From Agelas oroides (Eukaryota > Porifera > Demospongiae > Agelasida > Agelasidae): a stretch of DNA of 64,000 nucleotides. Below are positions 1 through 10,496 of the stretch, piece after piece. Below the pieces are notes generated by a model. It worked only from the letters and a program-made list of their open reading frames with translations, was not told the DNA's origin and did not search any database. The DNA is taken from the NCBI GenBank assembly GCA_949130485.1, contig OX422190.1:5618861-5682860 (forward strand). The letters run 5' to 3'. The stretch's first letter is position 1; each line of letters opens with the position of its first letter. Position numbers and translations under genes: made by a program.

Positions 1-120
1 GACAATACCAAAGTGTGCCGCTCTGAGATTGGAAGAATTTGTGGAATTGTGCTCATACTGCATTCTTTTTAAGCTGAAGTTCAGCCATCTTATGCATCCA
101 AATCATCACAGTGATGAATA

Positions 121-708
121 ATTGGGACGAGCCTGAGTGAGCTCCATACTAGTATCACTACATTGTGCATGTGCACATGTATGGTTGTTTGCTTGCTTGC
201 TTGTTTGATCGAACTGACTGCTTACTGCGTATTTCAAATCAGCACATTCAAATAATTCACCGAAGGTTAAATGTCCACATGTACTGCAGCTCAGCCGAGA
301 GCGAGAGTGAATTAAGGGCTACTACCAGACTGTAGCATTCGCATGAAGGACTCTGACTGGGAGCAAAGACCACTCAAGTTGCAGCATGTACGACAACTTC
401 CAGGTACTGAGTAAGCCTGTGCCACGTGTCTGACAGCTGCGTCACAAGGTATGCAGGCTGCGAGTCAGAATGCACGGTGATCGAGCTTGCTTCGGGCAAG
501 GGCCGTGCATAAATGACAAGCTATACCACTCATACTCGTATAAGGCAGAGTTCATGCTGTGTGAAGCTTAGCTTATGCCTGTGTGGCCACAGTAGCTGCT
601 CTGGCAAATAGCTCCGTACATTGTCAGCATGTGTGGTCACCTTGCACCTGAGCCAACGTACATACTATGGAATTTGCTTAATTGGCTACTCGCTCAGGCT
701 CACCCCAG
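121..708. repeat. MITE-like element, family E, copy 1
   Basis: The left end carries CGAGCCTGAGTGAG and the right end its imperfect inverse, CTCGCTCAGGCTCACCCCAG. Diverged copies lie at 48613-49142 (same orientation) and 49941-50574 (reversed). Copies 1 and 2 also share internal sequence, such as GAGCAAAGA followed by ACTCAAGTTG. Homology continues about 20 bp past the right inverted end, so that border is soft and no clear target duplication is claimed. I see no coding capacity. Confidence 0.6.
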
Positions 709-948
709 GATGAAGCAGCATCTCCCAAGTGATGTAATATGTTTGGCAGCCTCATACTAGGCCTTATAATAAATAAAAAAATGACTGGGGTGAGAGTGAG
801 AAAGCCCTACACTAGTGAGTTGAATTGCGATTATTATATACCTAGTATACGTGCCCATAGTATTTCCCATAGAGCAACATTTTCCATATTCGACAGTTCG
901 TATTCCATAGCCCGCAGAGCATATGCTGCGTAGCAACAACCTTTGTAC

Positions 949-960
949 TGCGCATGCGCA
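949..960. promoter_or_regulatory. NRF1-like palindrome
   Basis: The site is TGCGCATGCGCA, a perfect match to the NRF1/EWG-type consensus found in animal promoters. No first exon was identified next to it, so a promoter role is inferred. Confidence 0.4.
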
Positions 961-1011
961 GTAGCTGTCTATCTTCTAGGTGCTGCTAAATCAGAGTAGT
1001 ATATAATAAGT

Positions 1012-1113
1012 ATTTGATGTGTGAGAAGGCAATATGGCTGGATATTGCATGAGTGAAAATACAGCACAACAAGAGTGCGATATCCAGCCATATTGCCTTC
1101 TCACCCATCAAAT
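1012..1113. repeat. Short foldback (MITE-like)
   Basis: Two arms of about 34 bp starting ATTTGATG and ending CATCAAAT pair almost perfectly around a loop of about 35 bp. The arms include GAGAAGGCAATATGGCTGG and its inverse. The flanks are AT-rich and a target duplication cannot be distinguished. It is non-coding. Confidence 0.65.
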
Positions 1114-1623
1114 AATATATATATATCTGGCGTAAGTTGTTTTTTGACGCTGTTAATTTAATGCGACAACCGCACACCGCGTACGCCCAAAAATAAAATC
1201 CTACTCAGCAAGAGGTCAAGTGTTTCCACTGTTTCAGTCAAGACACAGTGTGTAAATGAACCAGGCTACTTACAGAACACAAACAGCGGAAGAGATTTCT
1301 CTGATTATTTCACTGTGTTTCAGGATAATTTGTCAAAGTTGAATTTAACAGGCATGGCAACTTCCTCTGGGGTTTGTGAAAGAAGGGACTAGGTATGACA
1401 AACCTGGCTGTCTGTTCACAGGCAGTTCTGCCTGTCAAAAAGTGTGTGCACTGGTGAAGCGTTAGTTAGCCAATCCATGCATTGCTGCATCGCTTACACT
1501 CACCCCAAAATGTTTTACATTCCCCTAGTATGTGATATCCACTGTTTGCGCGTGTGTGAAGCTCCTTTGGTAATTGTGAATACTTATTCCATCCAACTGA
1601 AACTATAGTCAATTTCGGCTTAC

Positions 1624-1800
1624 CTGCTGGAAGGCCACAGTGCAGGGTTATATTCTCTTATGTGACACAAATGGCCAGATTTGAGGTCAGAACTGCCATC
1701 ACTTTGATAGTGACATTCTGCATCAGCTCATTCTAGGCAATTGGTAAACTTCAACGGGGAAGATTGCATCATTCATGTGCTGCAGTGTTTTGCTGCAACA
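1624..1800 (-). pseudogene. Exon-like fragment related to 34321-34555
   Basis: On the minus strand the segment ends in a frame reading ITLHCGLPA, followed directly by a consensus donor (CAG|GTAAG) in phase 1. The same peptide and donor recur at 34321-34555. This copy has an in-frame stop just upstream of the conserved part, so it is probably a decayed exon. The family is not recognised. Confidence 0.3.
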
Positions 1801-3174
1801 GATGAACAGGTGACTAATTCAGCCATTCTGCCAGTGACAAGTACATATACAAGGAATTATTGAAGAACAGGAAGTTAAATTGCACGCACATTCCAATGTT
1901 AAATTATGGCACCTTGTTTTTTGGTAAGTTTTTAAGGACTCCTGCTAACAAGAAAGACGATGTTTTTCTTACTCTTAAAGCGAACTTCAGACAGGTACTC
2001 GGGAATACCAGGACAAACAGAATATCCTGATTCCCCCAGCATTGATTCTAAATGTGGGTCAGTTTAATGTAAGCTCCTTTGAACACGGTTAAAACAAAAA
2101 CACCTGATATTCCATTTGGGCATGGCGTTAGTCATCTACAGAATAGACCATGTGAGGGTTGTATATGGGACCAGCACTACAGATAGTGTTTATGTGACTC
2201 AGGCGAAGCATCACAAATGCCTTTATTCTCACTCACAACTGACTCCATCACTAACTCAGGATTGCTTGAATGGATGTCTTCGATGATGGTTGATAGTTGT
2301 ACTTCTACGTTTTAAGGTTTCAGTTGATAAGCAGTCAGCATAAGTACAAGCTTATCTTACCTTGCATATGCATTGTGGAGTTGGAAAGTTTGTTGCTAAT
2401 GCTGATTCTGACTGACCTGCAGAGTTTTCCATCTCCATTACCTCCATTGTGATTGACTTTTCAGCAATTAAGTACACCAAGGATAGCAGTAATGAGCCTG
2501 ACAGCATATGCAGCAAATAAAGAGTTCTCCGTTGAGGCAAGCCATTAAGACAATGTTGTAGTCTTAAAACCAACAAGAAAGGCTCTTAGCAGCCCTTTCA
2601 AGGCATCTGAGCCGTTGCATCTCAGCCCACATAGTAAATCTGAAAGCAAGTAGTAAAAAATATTTATACACTCACTTTGGAGATACCTGCTGCTACCGTA
2701 GTCTCCACTTCGCAAATGAAGTCACCTCAGAACAGTGAGGGGTCCATGTTCACATGCATCGAATCTTGCATGTTTTTGAGGCAAATCGCTTTTGCCATCA
2801 CTTGTTTGCTTGGCCGTTCCTCCGCAGCTAGGTCAAAGGGTGCTCTAAGTGAGTGTAAAATTTCTCACATCGCTGATTCACTATTCCGGAACACATGAGT
2901 TATGTCATCACTATTGACACTTGATTAAAGAACTGGTTTCTGTTTTTGGAAGTTTGCTCACTAATAATGTAGATTTGGATGGCACTCAAGTGTAGTTACA
3001 CGTTTTTCATGGCTTCGCCACTCAAAAGCTCCTATGCAACCCAATGGAACACTTGACTCATTGCAGTGACTACTTGGAGGGTTGACATTTGAGACCCTGG
3101 CTGTGAGTAAACGATAGTGTCTTTTTTCTCGAATAAAAGAACAACATATCAGAAGGAATACAATGCCTTAACAA
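1801..3174. other. Stretch without a confident gene; one possible exon
   Basis: Apart from the putative minus-strand exon at 2361-2576, no coding, repeat or transposon structure was recognised. Confidence 0.4.
2361..2576 (-). CDS. Possible exon with one hydrophobic helix
   Basis: An open minus-strand frame contains a hydrophobic run (LYLLHMLSGSLLLSLVYLIA). A charged segment with MEVMEMEN and a Cys pair (QCIC) follows. It ends at AAG|GTAAGA, a good donor in phase 0. It could encode a membrane-spanning segment with a short tail. The upstream acceptor is not obvious and no homologue is recognised. Confidence 0.22.
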
Positions 3175-3402
3175 CGAGGAATGGCACACCAAAAAGTAAA
3201 AAAAGATAAGGTAGGAGTGACACGAAAGTGGTGGTATATATACAAAGCCCATTTATCCCTACTTTTTTAAACTTAATTAACATTAAAGTGCAAATCCTTC
3301 ACTAAAAATGATGTACAAATGGGACTTTGCATGTATATTTACCATTACTTTTATGTCATCCCTACCTTGTTTTAGTCCTTTTTAAAGTGCCATCCCTACA
3401 TT
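3175..3402. repeat. Diverged TGTAGGGATG-type foldback (family A, copy 3)
   Basis: The left arm reads GGCACACCAAAAAGTA, then AAGGTAGGAGTGAC, then AAAGCCC. The right arm holds the inverse and ends GTGCCATCCCTACAT. It aligns with the arms of 25765-26402 and 43014-43639 but has a much shorter centre (about 60 bp). No terminal hairpin is attached. Confidence 0.55.
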
Positions 3403-4273
3403 ATTACTCAATCTCGCAAAAGAACACCCATGGGGCAGAGCACCTTACAAGCCTGCCAAAGAGGGGGGTGAGCACTTTTTGAGTGTTTCCGCATTTAACC
3501 ACAAAGCTAAGGAGCGGTTGAGTGGTTGCAGCAACTCATTGCCCTAAATTTGCTGAAGTATTGGACGAACAATAGCATACAACGGAGCCACCAGGCCTTA
3601 GAAGTTCAAGTTCTGACGGTATGCAACACTCTTAACAGCAAAACGCCACCATGAGTGTGGTGTAGCTAGCAAGCGCGGCCCATTAGCCGGCTACGATGGA
3701 AAGCCACCCTTAGGTAAAGTGTAACGCATAGTTTTCTGACTCTTAGATATGATAGCGCTTGACGCTGTGCTTATCAACACTCCACGGGTGTGCTTCGATT
3801 AGCCATGCAAAGCTCGCTCCAGGGTGGGTGCTCATTCATGTAAACTTTGACCCTATACGGGAAATTGGAACTAAAGTAGGAGGTGGGCGCTCTTTCAAGG
3901 GGAGGCACTCTTTTGCAAGACTATGGTATAATGCCTTGTTTCTGTACTATTTTGTTAAACTGCAACACAAGATGCTCACCTACAGTTTAGTGCTGAAGAT
4001 ATATATTAGCTATTGGACGTGTACTTAGCTAAAAATGATGATGCATCAATAACCAAAACATTTACTGGTATTGGGTCAATAATGCACTTCGTGGGTAGCA
4101 TTGGTATAGATTGTACAGCTAACTAAGCCAATAAAGAACACACACATGTACATTGCATAAGCACATGCAAGCATTTTTCTCATGCAGTACACCTGCAAAT
4201 CATTGCTTTGTAAAGCTGTCTGTTTTGTTAAATGGGAGAGGAGGGTTCTAAAACTGCACCTTCAGTGTAACAA
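3403..4273. other. Stretch without recognised features
   Basis: No gene, long repeat or transposon end was recognised. One 89-codon frame (3759-4028) has no recognisable motif. Confidence 0.4.
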
Positions 4274-4279
4274 CTACTT

Positions 4280-6801
4280 GGTGAGTGGACTTTGTGGCCA
4301 TCCCAGTTTTCTTCTCAGACAGATATTGAACATTGCAAAGTGGTAGTAGTATTCAAGGTCACAGACACCTGAAAAATGAGATCTGAAATACATTTTGCAA
4401 AATTCAAAACAAAGCTATTGTGTGATTCTCACAGTGGTATAATTTGGCCAACATTCAGAATCCAGTTTCCAATGTAACTGTTGATGACCACACTGAGAGT
4501 GGCTTCTTGTGGCCAATCTGTCTCCAATGTTGTAATGACTGTGATGTTAACTTTCTTGATCAATTTTTACAAAACAGCCAACAGAATGGAAAATGGAAAT
4601 CTGGTGGTTAGTTTCTATTTTCCATATCTCATTTACAAAACAGCCAAGAGATTGGAAAATGGAAATCTGGTGGAATTTTTCTATTTTCCATATCTCAGGC
4701 ACATCATTGACCTTATGGTAAAACCTACCAAACCGGTCTGTGTACTGTTGGTCCATCCATCTTTTGTACCTGCACCCAGCACAAGAAAACCACACACAAC
4801 CCTGTTTACCATGCTCTGTATACTTCAGAATGACAACAAAATGCAGAGAACACTTTGGTTTGTTCTTCCCTCACCTTCATTACCACATTGGCAATGAAAA
4901 ATCAAATCGTTTTTCATATTCCATTTTTCCAGTTACATTGGCAATGAAAAATCAAATCGTTTTTCATATTCCATTTTTCCAGTTACATTGGCAGTGAAAA
5001 ATTGAAAATTAATCTGTTTTCCGTTTTTCATGCTTCCAGAATGGTAATCCGTGGTTCCTTATTAAAACTCCACCCCAAGTTTATCTGACATAGGTGAGAA
5101 ACAATACTGAGTAATGACCATTCAATTGCCTTTACACATGGTATGTTAATAATACTTTAATGCAGACCTATTGTATTGCAACATGGACTGTGGGATCAAG
5201 TGCGTGTGGACTGTGGCAGGGAGTTTGCACTTATCCTCTATATTCAGAATTGGTTGTCACCTTTTCGAACAAACACTCAGAGAGCACCATATGTGCAGAC
5301 ACAGTCCAAACAAGTATGATGATGAAGAAAGGGAAGTTATTAAGGGATCGAGTTATTGAGTGTAGTTGGATGTCTGATAATAAGTGGGTAATTTGCACAC
5401 TAATCATATACTTATTTAGTGTCAATACATTTACTCCCATAGAAAGGTGTGCAATTTGTGAGACAAGTACATATGTAGTATCATCTGTAAATGAATATTT
5501 ATTAACATTATCTCTTCTTGGAGTGCATTTTCCTAATCTATATGTTCACACATACTCTATTCTATTAGGTCCTCACCGAGGTGTCCCTGACATTTTGGCA
5601 GAGAATAACAATCAGGCTGCCAGGATACCTGCTGGGCAGAACATCGTTCCAACAGCAGATGTAGCTGAAGCCTTTTATGTTGCTGCAGGTGGTCACCTAT
5701 CACCAATGACGCAGTTTGGATCAGACCCGTTGGCTGATTCACCTGAGCTGATTCAGCAGCGCCAAAGGGCATTAGAGCATAACATCCCAGCCCCAGAAGA
5801 ATTGTTTGCTTTTTACTGTTAATGGTGACTATGCACCTTTTGCACAGTCCCTCCAGTTCATGATCCAGACCACTATCCAATTACAAAGATTGATTGGTTG
5901 ATTGATTAATTGATGGATGACAGAGTATTTGATAAAAAGGCAGACAGATATCGACAGATCAGTGCATGGCAAGACAATCAAAGTGTCTAAGCACGGCCAC
6001 TGCATGAGTATGTGTGGGTGCAACAGTTATACAATATTATGTCAGATAAACTTGGGGTGGAGTTTTAATAAGGAACCATGGATTACCATTCTGGAAGCAT
6101 GAAAAACGGAAAACAGATTAATTTTCAATTTTTCACTGCCAATGTAACTGGAAAAATGGAATATGAAAAACGATTTGATTTTTCATTGCCAATGTGGTAA
6201 TGAAGGTGAGGGAAGAACAAACCAAAGTGTTCTCTGCATTTTGTTGTCATTCTGAAGTATACAGAGCATGGTAAACAGGGTTGTGTGTGGTTTTCTTGTG
6301 CTGGGTGCAGGTACAAAAGATGGATGGACCAACAGTACACAGACCTGGTTTGGCAGGTTTTACCATAAGGTCAATGATGTGCCTGAGATATGGAAAATAG
6401 AAAAATTCCACCAGATTTCCATTTTCCAATCTCTTGGCTGTTTTGTAAATGAGATATGGAAAATAGAAACTAACCACCAGATTTCCATTTTCCATTCTGT
6501 TGGCTGTTTTGTAAAAATTGATCAAGAAAGTTAACATTACAGTCATTACAACATTGGAGACAGATTGGCCACAAGAAGCCACTCTCAGTGTGGTCATCAA
6601 CAGTTACATTGGAAACTGGATTCTGAATGTTGGCCAAATTATACCACTGTGAGAATCACACAACAGCTTTGTTTTGAATTTTGCAAAATGTATTTCAGAT
6701 CTCATTTTTCAGGTGTCTGTGACCTTGAATACTACTACCACTTTGCAATGTTCAATATCTGTCTGAGAAGAAAACTGGGATGGCCACAAAGTCCACTCAC
6801 C
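4280..6801. mobile_element. Foldback DNA transposon with 0.76-0.81 kb inverted arms
   Basis: The arms 4280-5092 and 6039-6801 are near-perfect inverted copies. They start GGTGAGTGGACTTTGTGG and are flanked by a 6-bp direct repeat CTACTT (4274-4279 and 6802-6807), the expected target duplication. The arm contains two roughly 70-bp subrepeats with CAAAACAGCCAA and AAATGGAAATCTGGTGG. The left arm holds one extra copy of a roughly 50-bp unit (about 4881-4985), which accounts for its greater length. A 0.95-kb core lies between the arms. No transposase motif was recognised, so the superfamily is unknown. It may be non-autonomous. Confidence 0.85.
5160..5822 (+). CDS. Unassigned ORF in the foldback core
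   Basis: A 220-codon ATG frame fills most of the unique core. The first two thirds are Cys- and Ser-rich and look weakly protein-like. The last 83 residues begin just after a plausible acceptor (CTATTAG|GTCCTC). They have a more convincing composition, with GVPDILAENNNQAARIPAGQ and PLADSPELIQQRQRALEHNI. The real coding part may therefore be a 3' exon from about 5570. It could be the tail of the element's transposase or a captured host exon. I do not recognise the family. Confidence 0.35.
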   Translation: MQTYCIATWTVGSSACGLWQGVCTYPLYSELVVTFSNKHSESTICADTVQTSMMMKKGKLLRDRVIECSWMSDNKWVICTLIIYLFSVNTFTPIERCAICETSTYVVSSVNEYLLTLSLLGVHFPNLYVHTYSILLGPHRGVPDILAENNNQAARIPAGQNIVPTADVAEAFYVAAGGHLSPMTQFGSDPLADSPELIQQRQRALEHNIPAPEELFAFYC

Positions 6802-7869
6802 CTACTTGTTCTTCATACTAGGAAAGTGTAATGTCTGTGGGGATACCAATAATTAGAGCAACAGAAGGAATGTGACACTGAACTTGTAAAGCCATGGTCA
6901 CCTACTTGGAAACAGACACCCTTCATCTCATCTATGCAGCTGTTAGTGAAACCAAGTACCCCGATTCTCATGTTGTGTTTTGAGTTTGTCATCCAAGTAG
7001 ACAAAGATGCTTAATCACAACTGGTCACGAAATACTCCTGACTTTATCAGAATATTGCTACAGTATAGTAGCATCTTATTGGTCTTCCCCACACTGTCTT
7101 TGTTTAACCATGTTCATTGGCCAAAACTGTAATCAAAATTATTATGATGAAGGAAATGGAGTGCCTTCTGGGCACATGCTCTTTGCTTGCTGCCTTTTGC
7201 ATTTTCCAACAGGTTTAGTTCCAGTTTCTTGCTCAAGTGCTCTTTTTCTTTTATAATTCTTTCTCAGTTTGTGCCTTACATGTGGCCTGTCAATTTTCTT
7301 GTCGCAAAGGGTGTAAGTACAAGAGACCACTATCCCACCACCCTGCATCCAGACTCCTTGCTATGCTGCCTTGCTTAATCCAAACGCCATGAACAGTACT
7401 TGCCCGGAGATAAGGGAACTAACACTATTGTTAAGTCATCTGGAACATGACTGGCAATTTGTTCAGACCCTGAATTCTTTATAACAATACCTGTACTCTC
7501 TATGAAGATTACTCGGTTCCCTTTTACTAGTAACAACTGCTCAAACAACTCAGTTTAGTAGACGTAATGCCCTTTCACCCAGCTTTCTAACTGCCTGGCT
7601 AGTTTAACAGACATAATCCATGGCTAGCTGATCAATCAATTGTTGTCACATACATCAGTGGTAACTCAGGTGTGAATCACATTGCACATGCATCCAGCCT
7701 TTACACCTGCTGTACTGTTATTGTTGCTGCACATCAACTGCTGATCAAACTGTTAGTTGCATCATATCGCTCTATGTACCATAGAAATGTAACACCCAGT
7801 GCTGCATTAGTATGGGTTGTTACAATAGTGAAGAGAAGGCTCATTCCAAAGTCGAAATATTGAGTGAGA

Positions 7870-8205
7870 TTACTGTAAAATAAATAATGAAAAGGCACTG
7901 AAGTGCCAAACCCTCGGCGCAGCAGTGGATGTGATTGTACTTGTGTGTTGACTACACCGTGTTTTCCTTTTCTTCGATGCGAAGGCATGGCCACAGTCAC
8001 AAACTGACCTCTTCACGTGCACTATGGTATTACACTGTGCGCATACCTTTCTCAGACGCATAGACTTATTGCACTCCATTGCATGCACTACGGTATTACA
8101 CTGTGGGCATACTTTTCTGACCTCTCGACAGTCACAAACGTCCAAGTTCGACGGAAAAATCACAATACCGCTATACCGCGTGCTCCAAGTCACGTGATCA
8201 CACAT
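7870..8205 (-). CDS. Small protein with duplicated zinc-ribbon motifs
   Basis: The frame from ATG at 8205 encodes about 111 residues. It holds two copies of a Cys motif, RKVCPQCNTVVH and RKVCAQCNTIVHVKRSVC, followed by DCGHAFASKKRK. These are CxxC...CxC knuckles of a zinc-ribbon type. The DNA shows the duplication directly, as an imperfect repeat of about 60 bp at about 8020-8130. Such ribbons often open multi-exon proteins or transposon proteins in invertebrates, so this may be a first exon, although the downstream donor is unclear. A putative + strand first exon begins 55 bp upstream, suggesting a shared divergent promoter. Confidence 0.45.
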   Translation of the reverse strand: MCDHVTWSTRYSGIVIFPSNLDVCDCREVRKVCPQCNTVVHAMECNKSMRLRKVCAQCNTIVHVKRSVCDCGHAFASKKRKTRCSQHTSTITSTAAPRVWHFSAFSLFILQ

Positions 8206-8259
8206 TACTGCTACGTACGTGTTACGGAGAGGTATACGGAAACATTGCACGTGAAGAAA

Positions 8260-8277
8260 ATGGCTGACTTAGTCGCC
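8260..8277 (+). CDS. Putative very short first coding exon (MADLVA)
   Basis: GAAAATGGCTGACTTAGTCGCC runs into GTAAGT, giving a good start context and a consensus donor in phase 0. No downstream exon was found, so this rests only on start and donor quality. It faces away from the zinc-ribbon ORF. Confidence 0.25.
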
Positions 8278-8466
8278 GTAAGTTTATAAGTTAACGTTTC
8301 TAACTTTTGAACTAAACAGTTTTAGAGAAAACGGCTTTTTAGTTTTACTGCATTTTCCGCGCTGTAGCCGCTGATACCTCTCGTTGGACGCCTAAAAGCG
8401 CGAGAAGGCAGAATAGAGAAAACAGACAGACAGACAGAAACACAGGACAACTACCGTAACCCTCGC

Positions 8467-8478
8467 TGCGCATGCGCG
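8467..8478. promoter_or_regulatory. NRF1-like site
   Basis: TGCGCATGCGCG lies about 190 bp downstream of the two divergent starts. It is a near-consensus NRF1-type element; function is inferred. Confidence 0.3.
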
Positions 8479-9408
8479 CCAAGGGTTAATTAAGTTAAAA
8501 AATTTTATTTTAGCTGTACAAATCCAGTATAGCACATAAATTACTGAATATTCCATAAAACAAGGGGGAGTACGGATTTGTACAAAGTGATTAGAAGAAA
8601 AGCATGCAAGTCAGAATGCTGATTGACAACTTTGTACAAGTACCTATACACACTCAGCTGCCATAGTTCACAACAGCTAGTAGCAAGTAGCCGTAGCTTC
8701 ATCTATGAATGCATATCTGTAAACCACAAGATACTGAGGTGACACAAGTTGCGCAACTTACCCCTCGCACAAGACATCAGCCACACTATTATATATCAAG
8801 ACAACATCAAAAAGTAACAAACGTTAATGGCAAGCTGTACAGCATTCGCTTGACTTAAGTCTCAGCCGTGAGGCTTGGCAATACTAGACCTATGTAGCGG
8901 ATGGAACACCCGTAAATATCTTCATTGTCTCTGGCTGTACGATTGATACCAAGGTGCAAAGGAACATGTTTCTTTGCATTCTGTCGTAATGCTATCTCAC
9001 CATACTTGTATCATTTTATTGTGCCTTGCGTTTTTGTACAAAGAATAGGATACTTTCATTTTTACAGGTACGAATAAATTAGAGTAGGCAACGTTTTCTT
9101 AAAAGGTGGTGTATGAATTAATAGGGTGTAGAATTTATTTAAGCCACTCGGTTGTCTGCGGTTAAAGTGTCTTCCACAGATCACGGACTACCCACAGTGA
9201 CTATGGACATGCCAGCTACTTTGTAGAAGCTCCCCACTTCCTTGCCTCTCACTGCTGAAGCTTGCCAGCATACTACTATAATGTCAGGAGCATCTCTCCA
9301 CCTCGTGTTTTATACTTGGTCCCCCACCCCACATCCTCTTTTCCTCTCCCTCCCAGGATGTGCGCTAAAAAATTGAATAGTCAGGTATTGCACAATGGTC
9401 TTCTATAC

Positions 9409-10496
9409 CAGGGTTATAGTAATTGAAAACCCAAATGTAATGACTACGTCATGATTATAGGTTTTCAAACACAGTAATTTCACAACAACTGATGTAATTT
9501 GTAATGCTAAACAAAAGGCATGTAATTGTTTGCAGGGGATGGTAAAATACAAATTACAAGTTTAATTACAACACTGGCAAACTCAGCACACTCAGCTGAC
9601 CACGTGCTGTTCAAGACATGTGGCAAGAGTATGCTTTGTCAGCACATTTACATTAAAACCAATTCATGATTACTTCAACCTGTAATTTAACAATGTAATT
9701 TGTAATTTTGTCATTTTTCTGTAATCGTAATCATTACTCATAACAGGCCCGTAGGCAAGGGGGTTTGAGGGGGTTCGCTCGAACCCCCCTTTTGACCTCC
9801 AAAAGATTTTATATACATTTTAGGTGTTCTACCGCTTGAAATGGTCCACTAGTCTCGCGGCTACTGAGAACCACCACTATCCAAACGAGTGTGGTTGCAG
9901 CTATGCGTAGCCTTGTACCCAGGCTACTTCCTATGCCGAAAAGCGGGGAGGCTAGCTATGCGAATTTGTTTATGTAGGACCAACGCGGAACGCGCGCGTA
10001 AGCTGTTTACGATGAAAGGACACACGTAAATACGTGCGTAAATAAATCGCTAGTTCAGGCGCTCCAGAGTTATCCTTCTAGTGATGTCAGCCCACATGCT
10101 GTTCTGCCAACCTTAGTATCTTCTCTCATGGAAATTCGAAGTCAGCTGGCTTAGCAAATGCATACATGCATGGCAGTCACAAATTGGATGCAATACTCCG
10201 CGAGCCATGTAGCTACTACGGCTCTGCTTCTGTCCCAAAATGGCCTCAGAAACAATCTCAGAGCATCTTATTTCTAAAACATTTCCCAGGGGAGCATGTC
10301 CCCAGACCCCCCTAGTCTTGCATGCTTATGCATACATACATACAAATCAGACATCCATGTAACCCCCCTTCTAAAAATCCTGGCTACAGGCCTGCATAAG
10401 CAACGTTGGTAATTATTAATTAACGATTCAGGCTCAAGTAATTGTAATCAATAAAACCATGCCAGAATTCAATTACTACAAACCTGTTCTATACAC
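9409..10496. mobile_element. Non-autonomous hAT element
   Basis: The ends are CAGGGTTATAGTAATTGAA and the imperfect inverse TTCAATTACTACAAACCTG. They are flanked by a perfect 8-bp duplication TTCTATAC (9401-9408 and 10497-10504), as expected for hAT. Block B at about 21090 preserves the uninterrupted site, so the borders are supported by an empty allele. It has no transposase. A second MITE is nested inside. Confidence 0.85.
9744..10394. mobile_element. G-rich MITE nested in the hAT element
   Basis: The ends are CAGGCCCGTAGGCAAGGGGG and, inverted, CAGGCCTGTAGCCAGG with a CCCCCC tract. The flanking 5-bp repeats CATAA lie at 9739-9743 and 10395-10399. The second copy of the host block has the same insertion (61516-62166). 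It is non-coding. Confidence 0.75.

Noticed and set aside
4481..4897. 138-codon frame repeated at 6247-6600
   Set aside because: Both are the same inverted arm of the foldback transposon; no protein motif is present and the sequence is built of short subrepeats.
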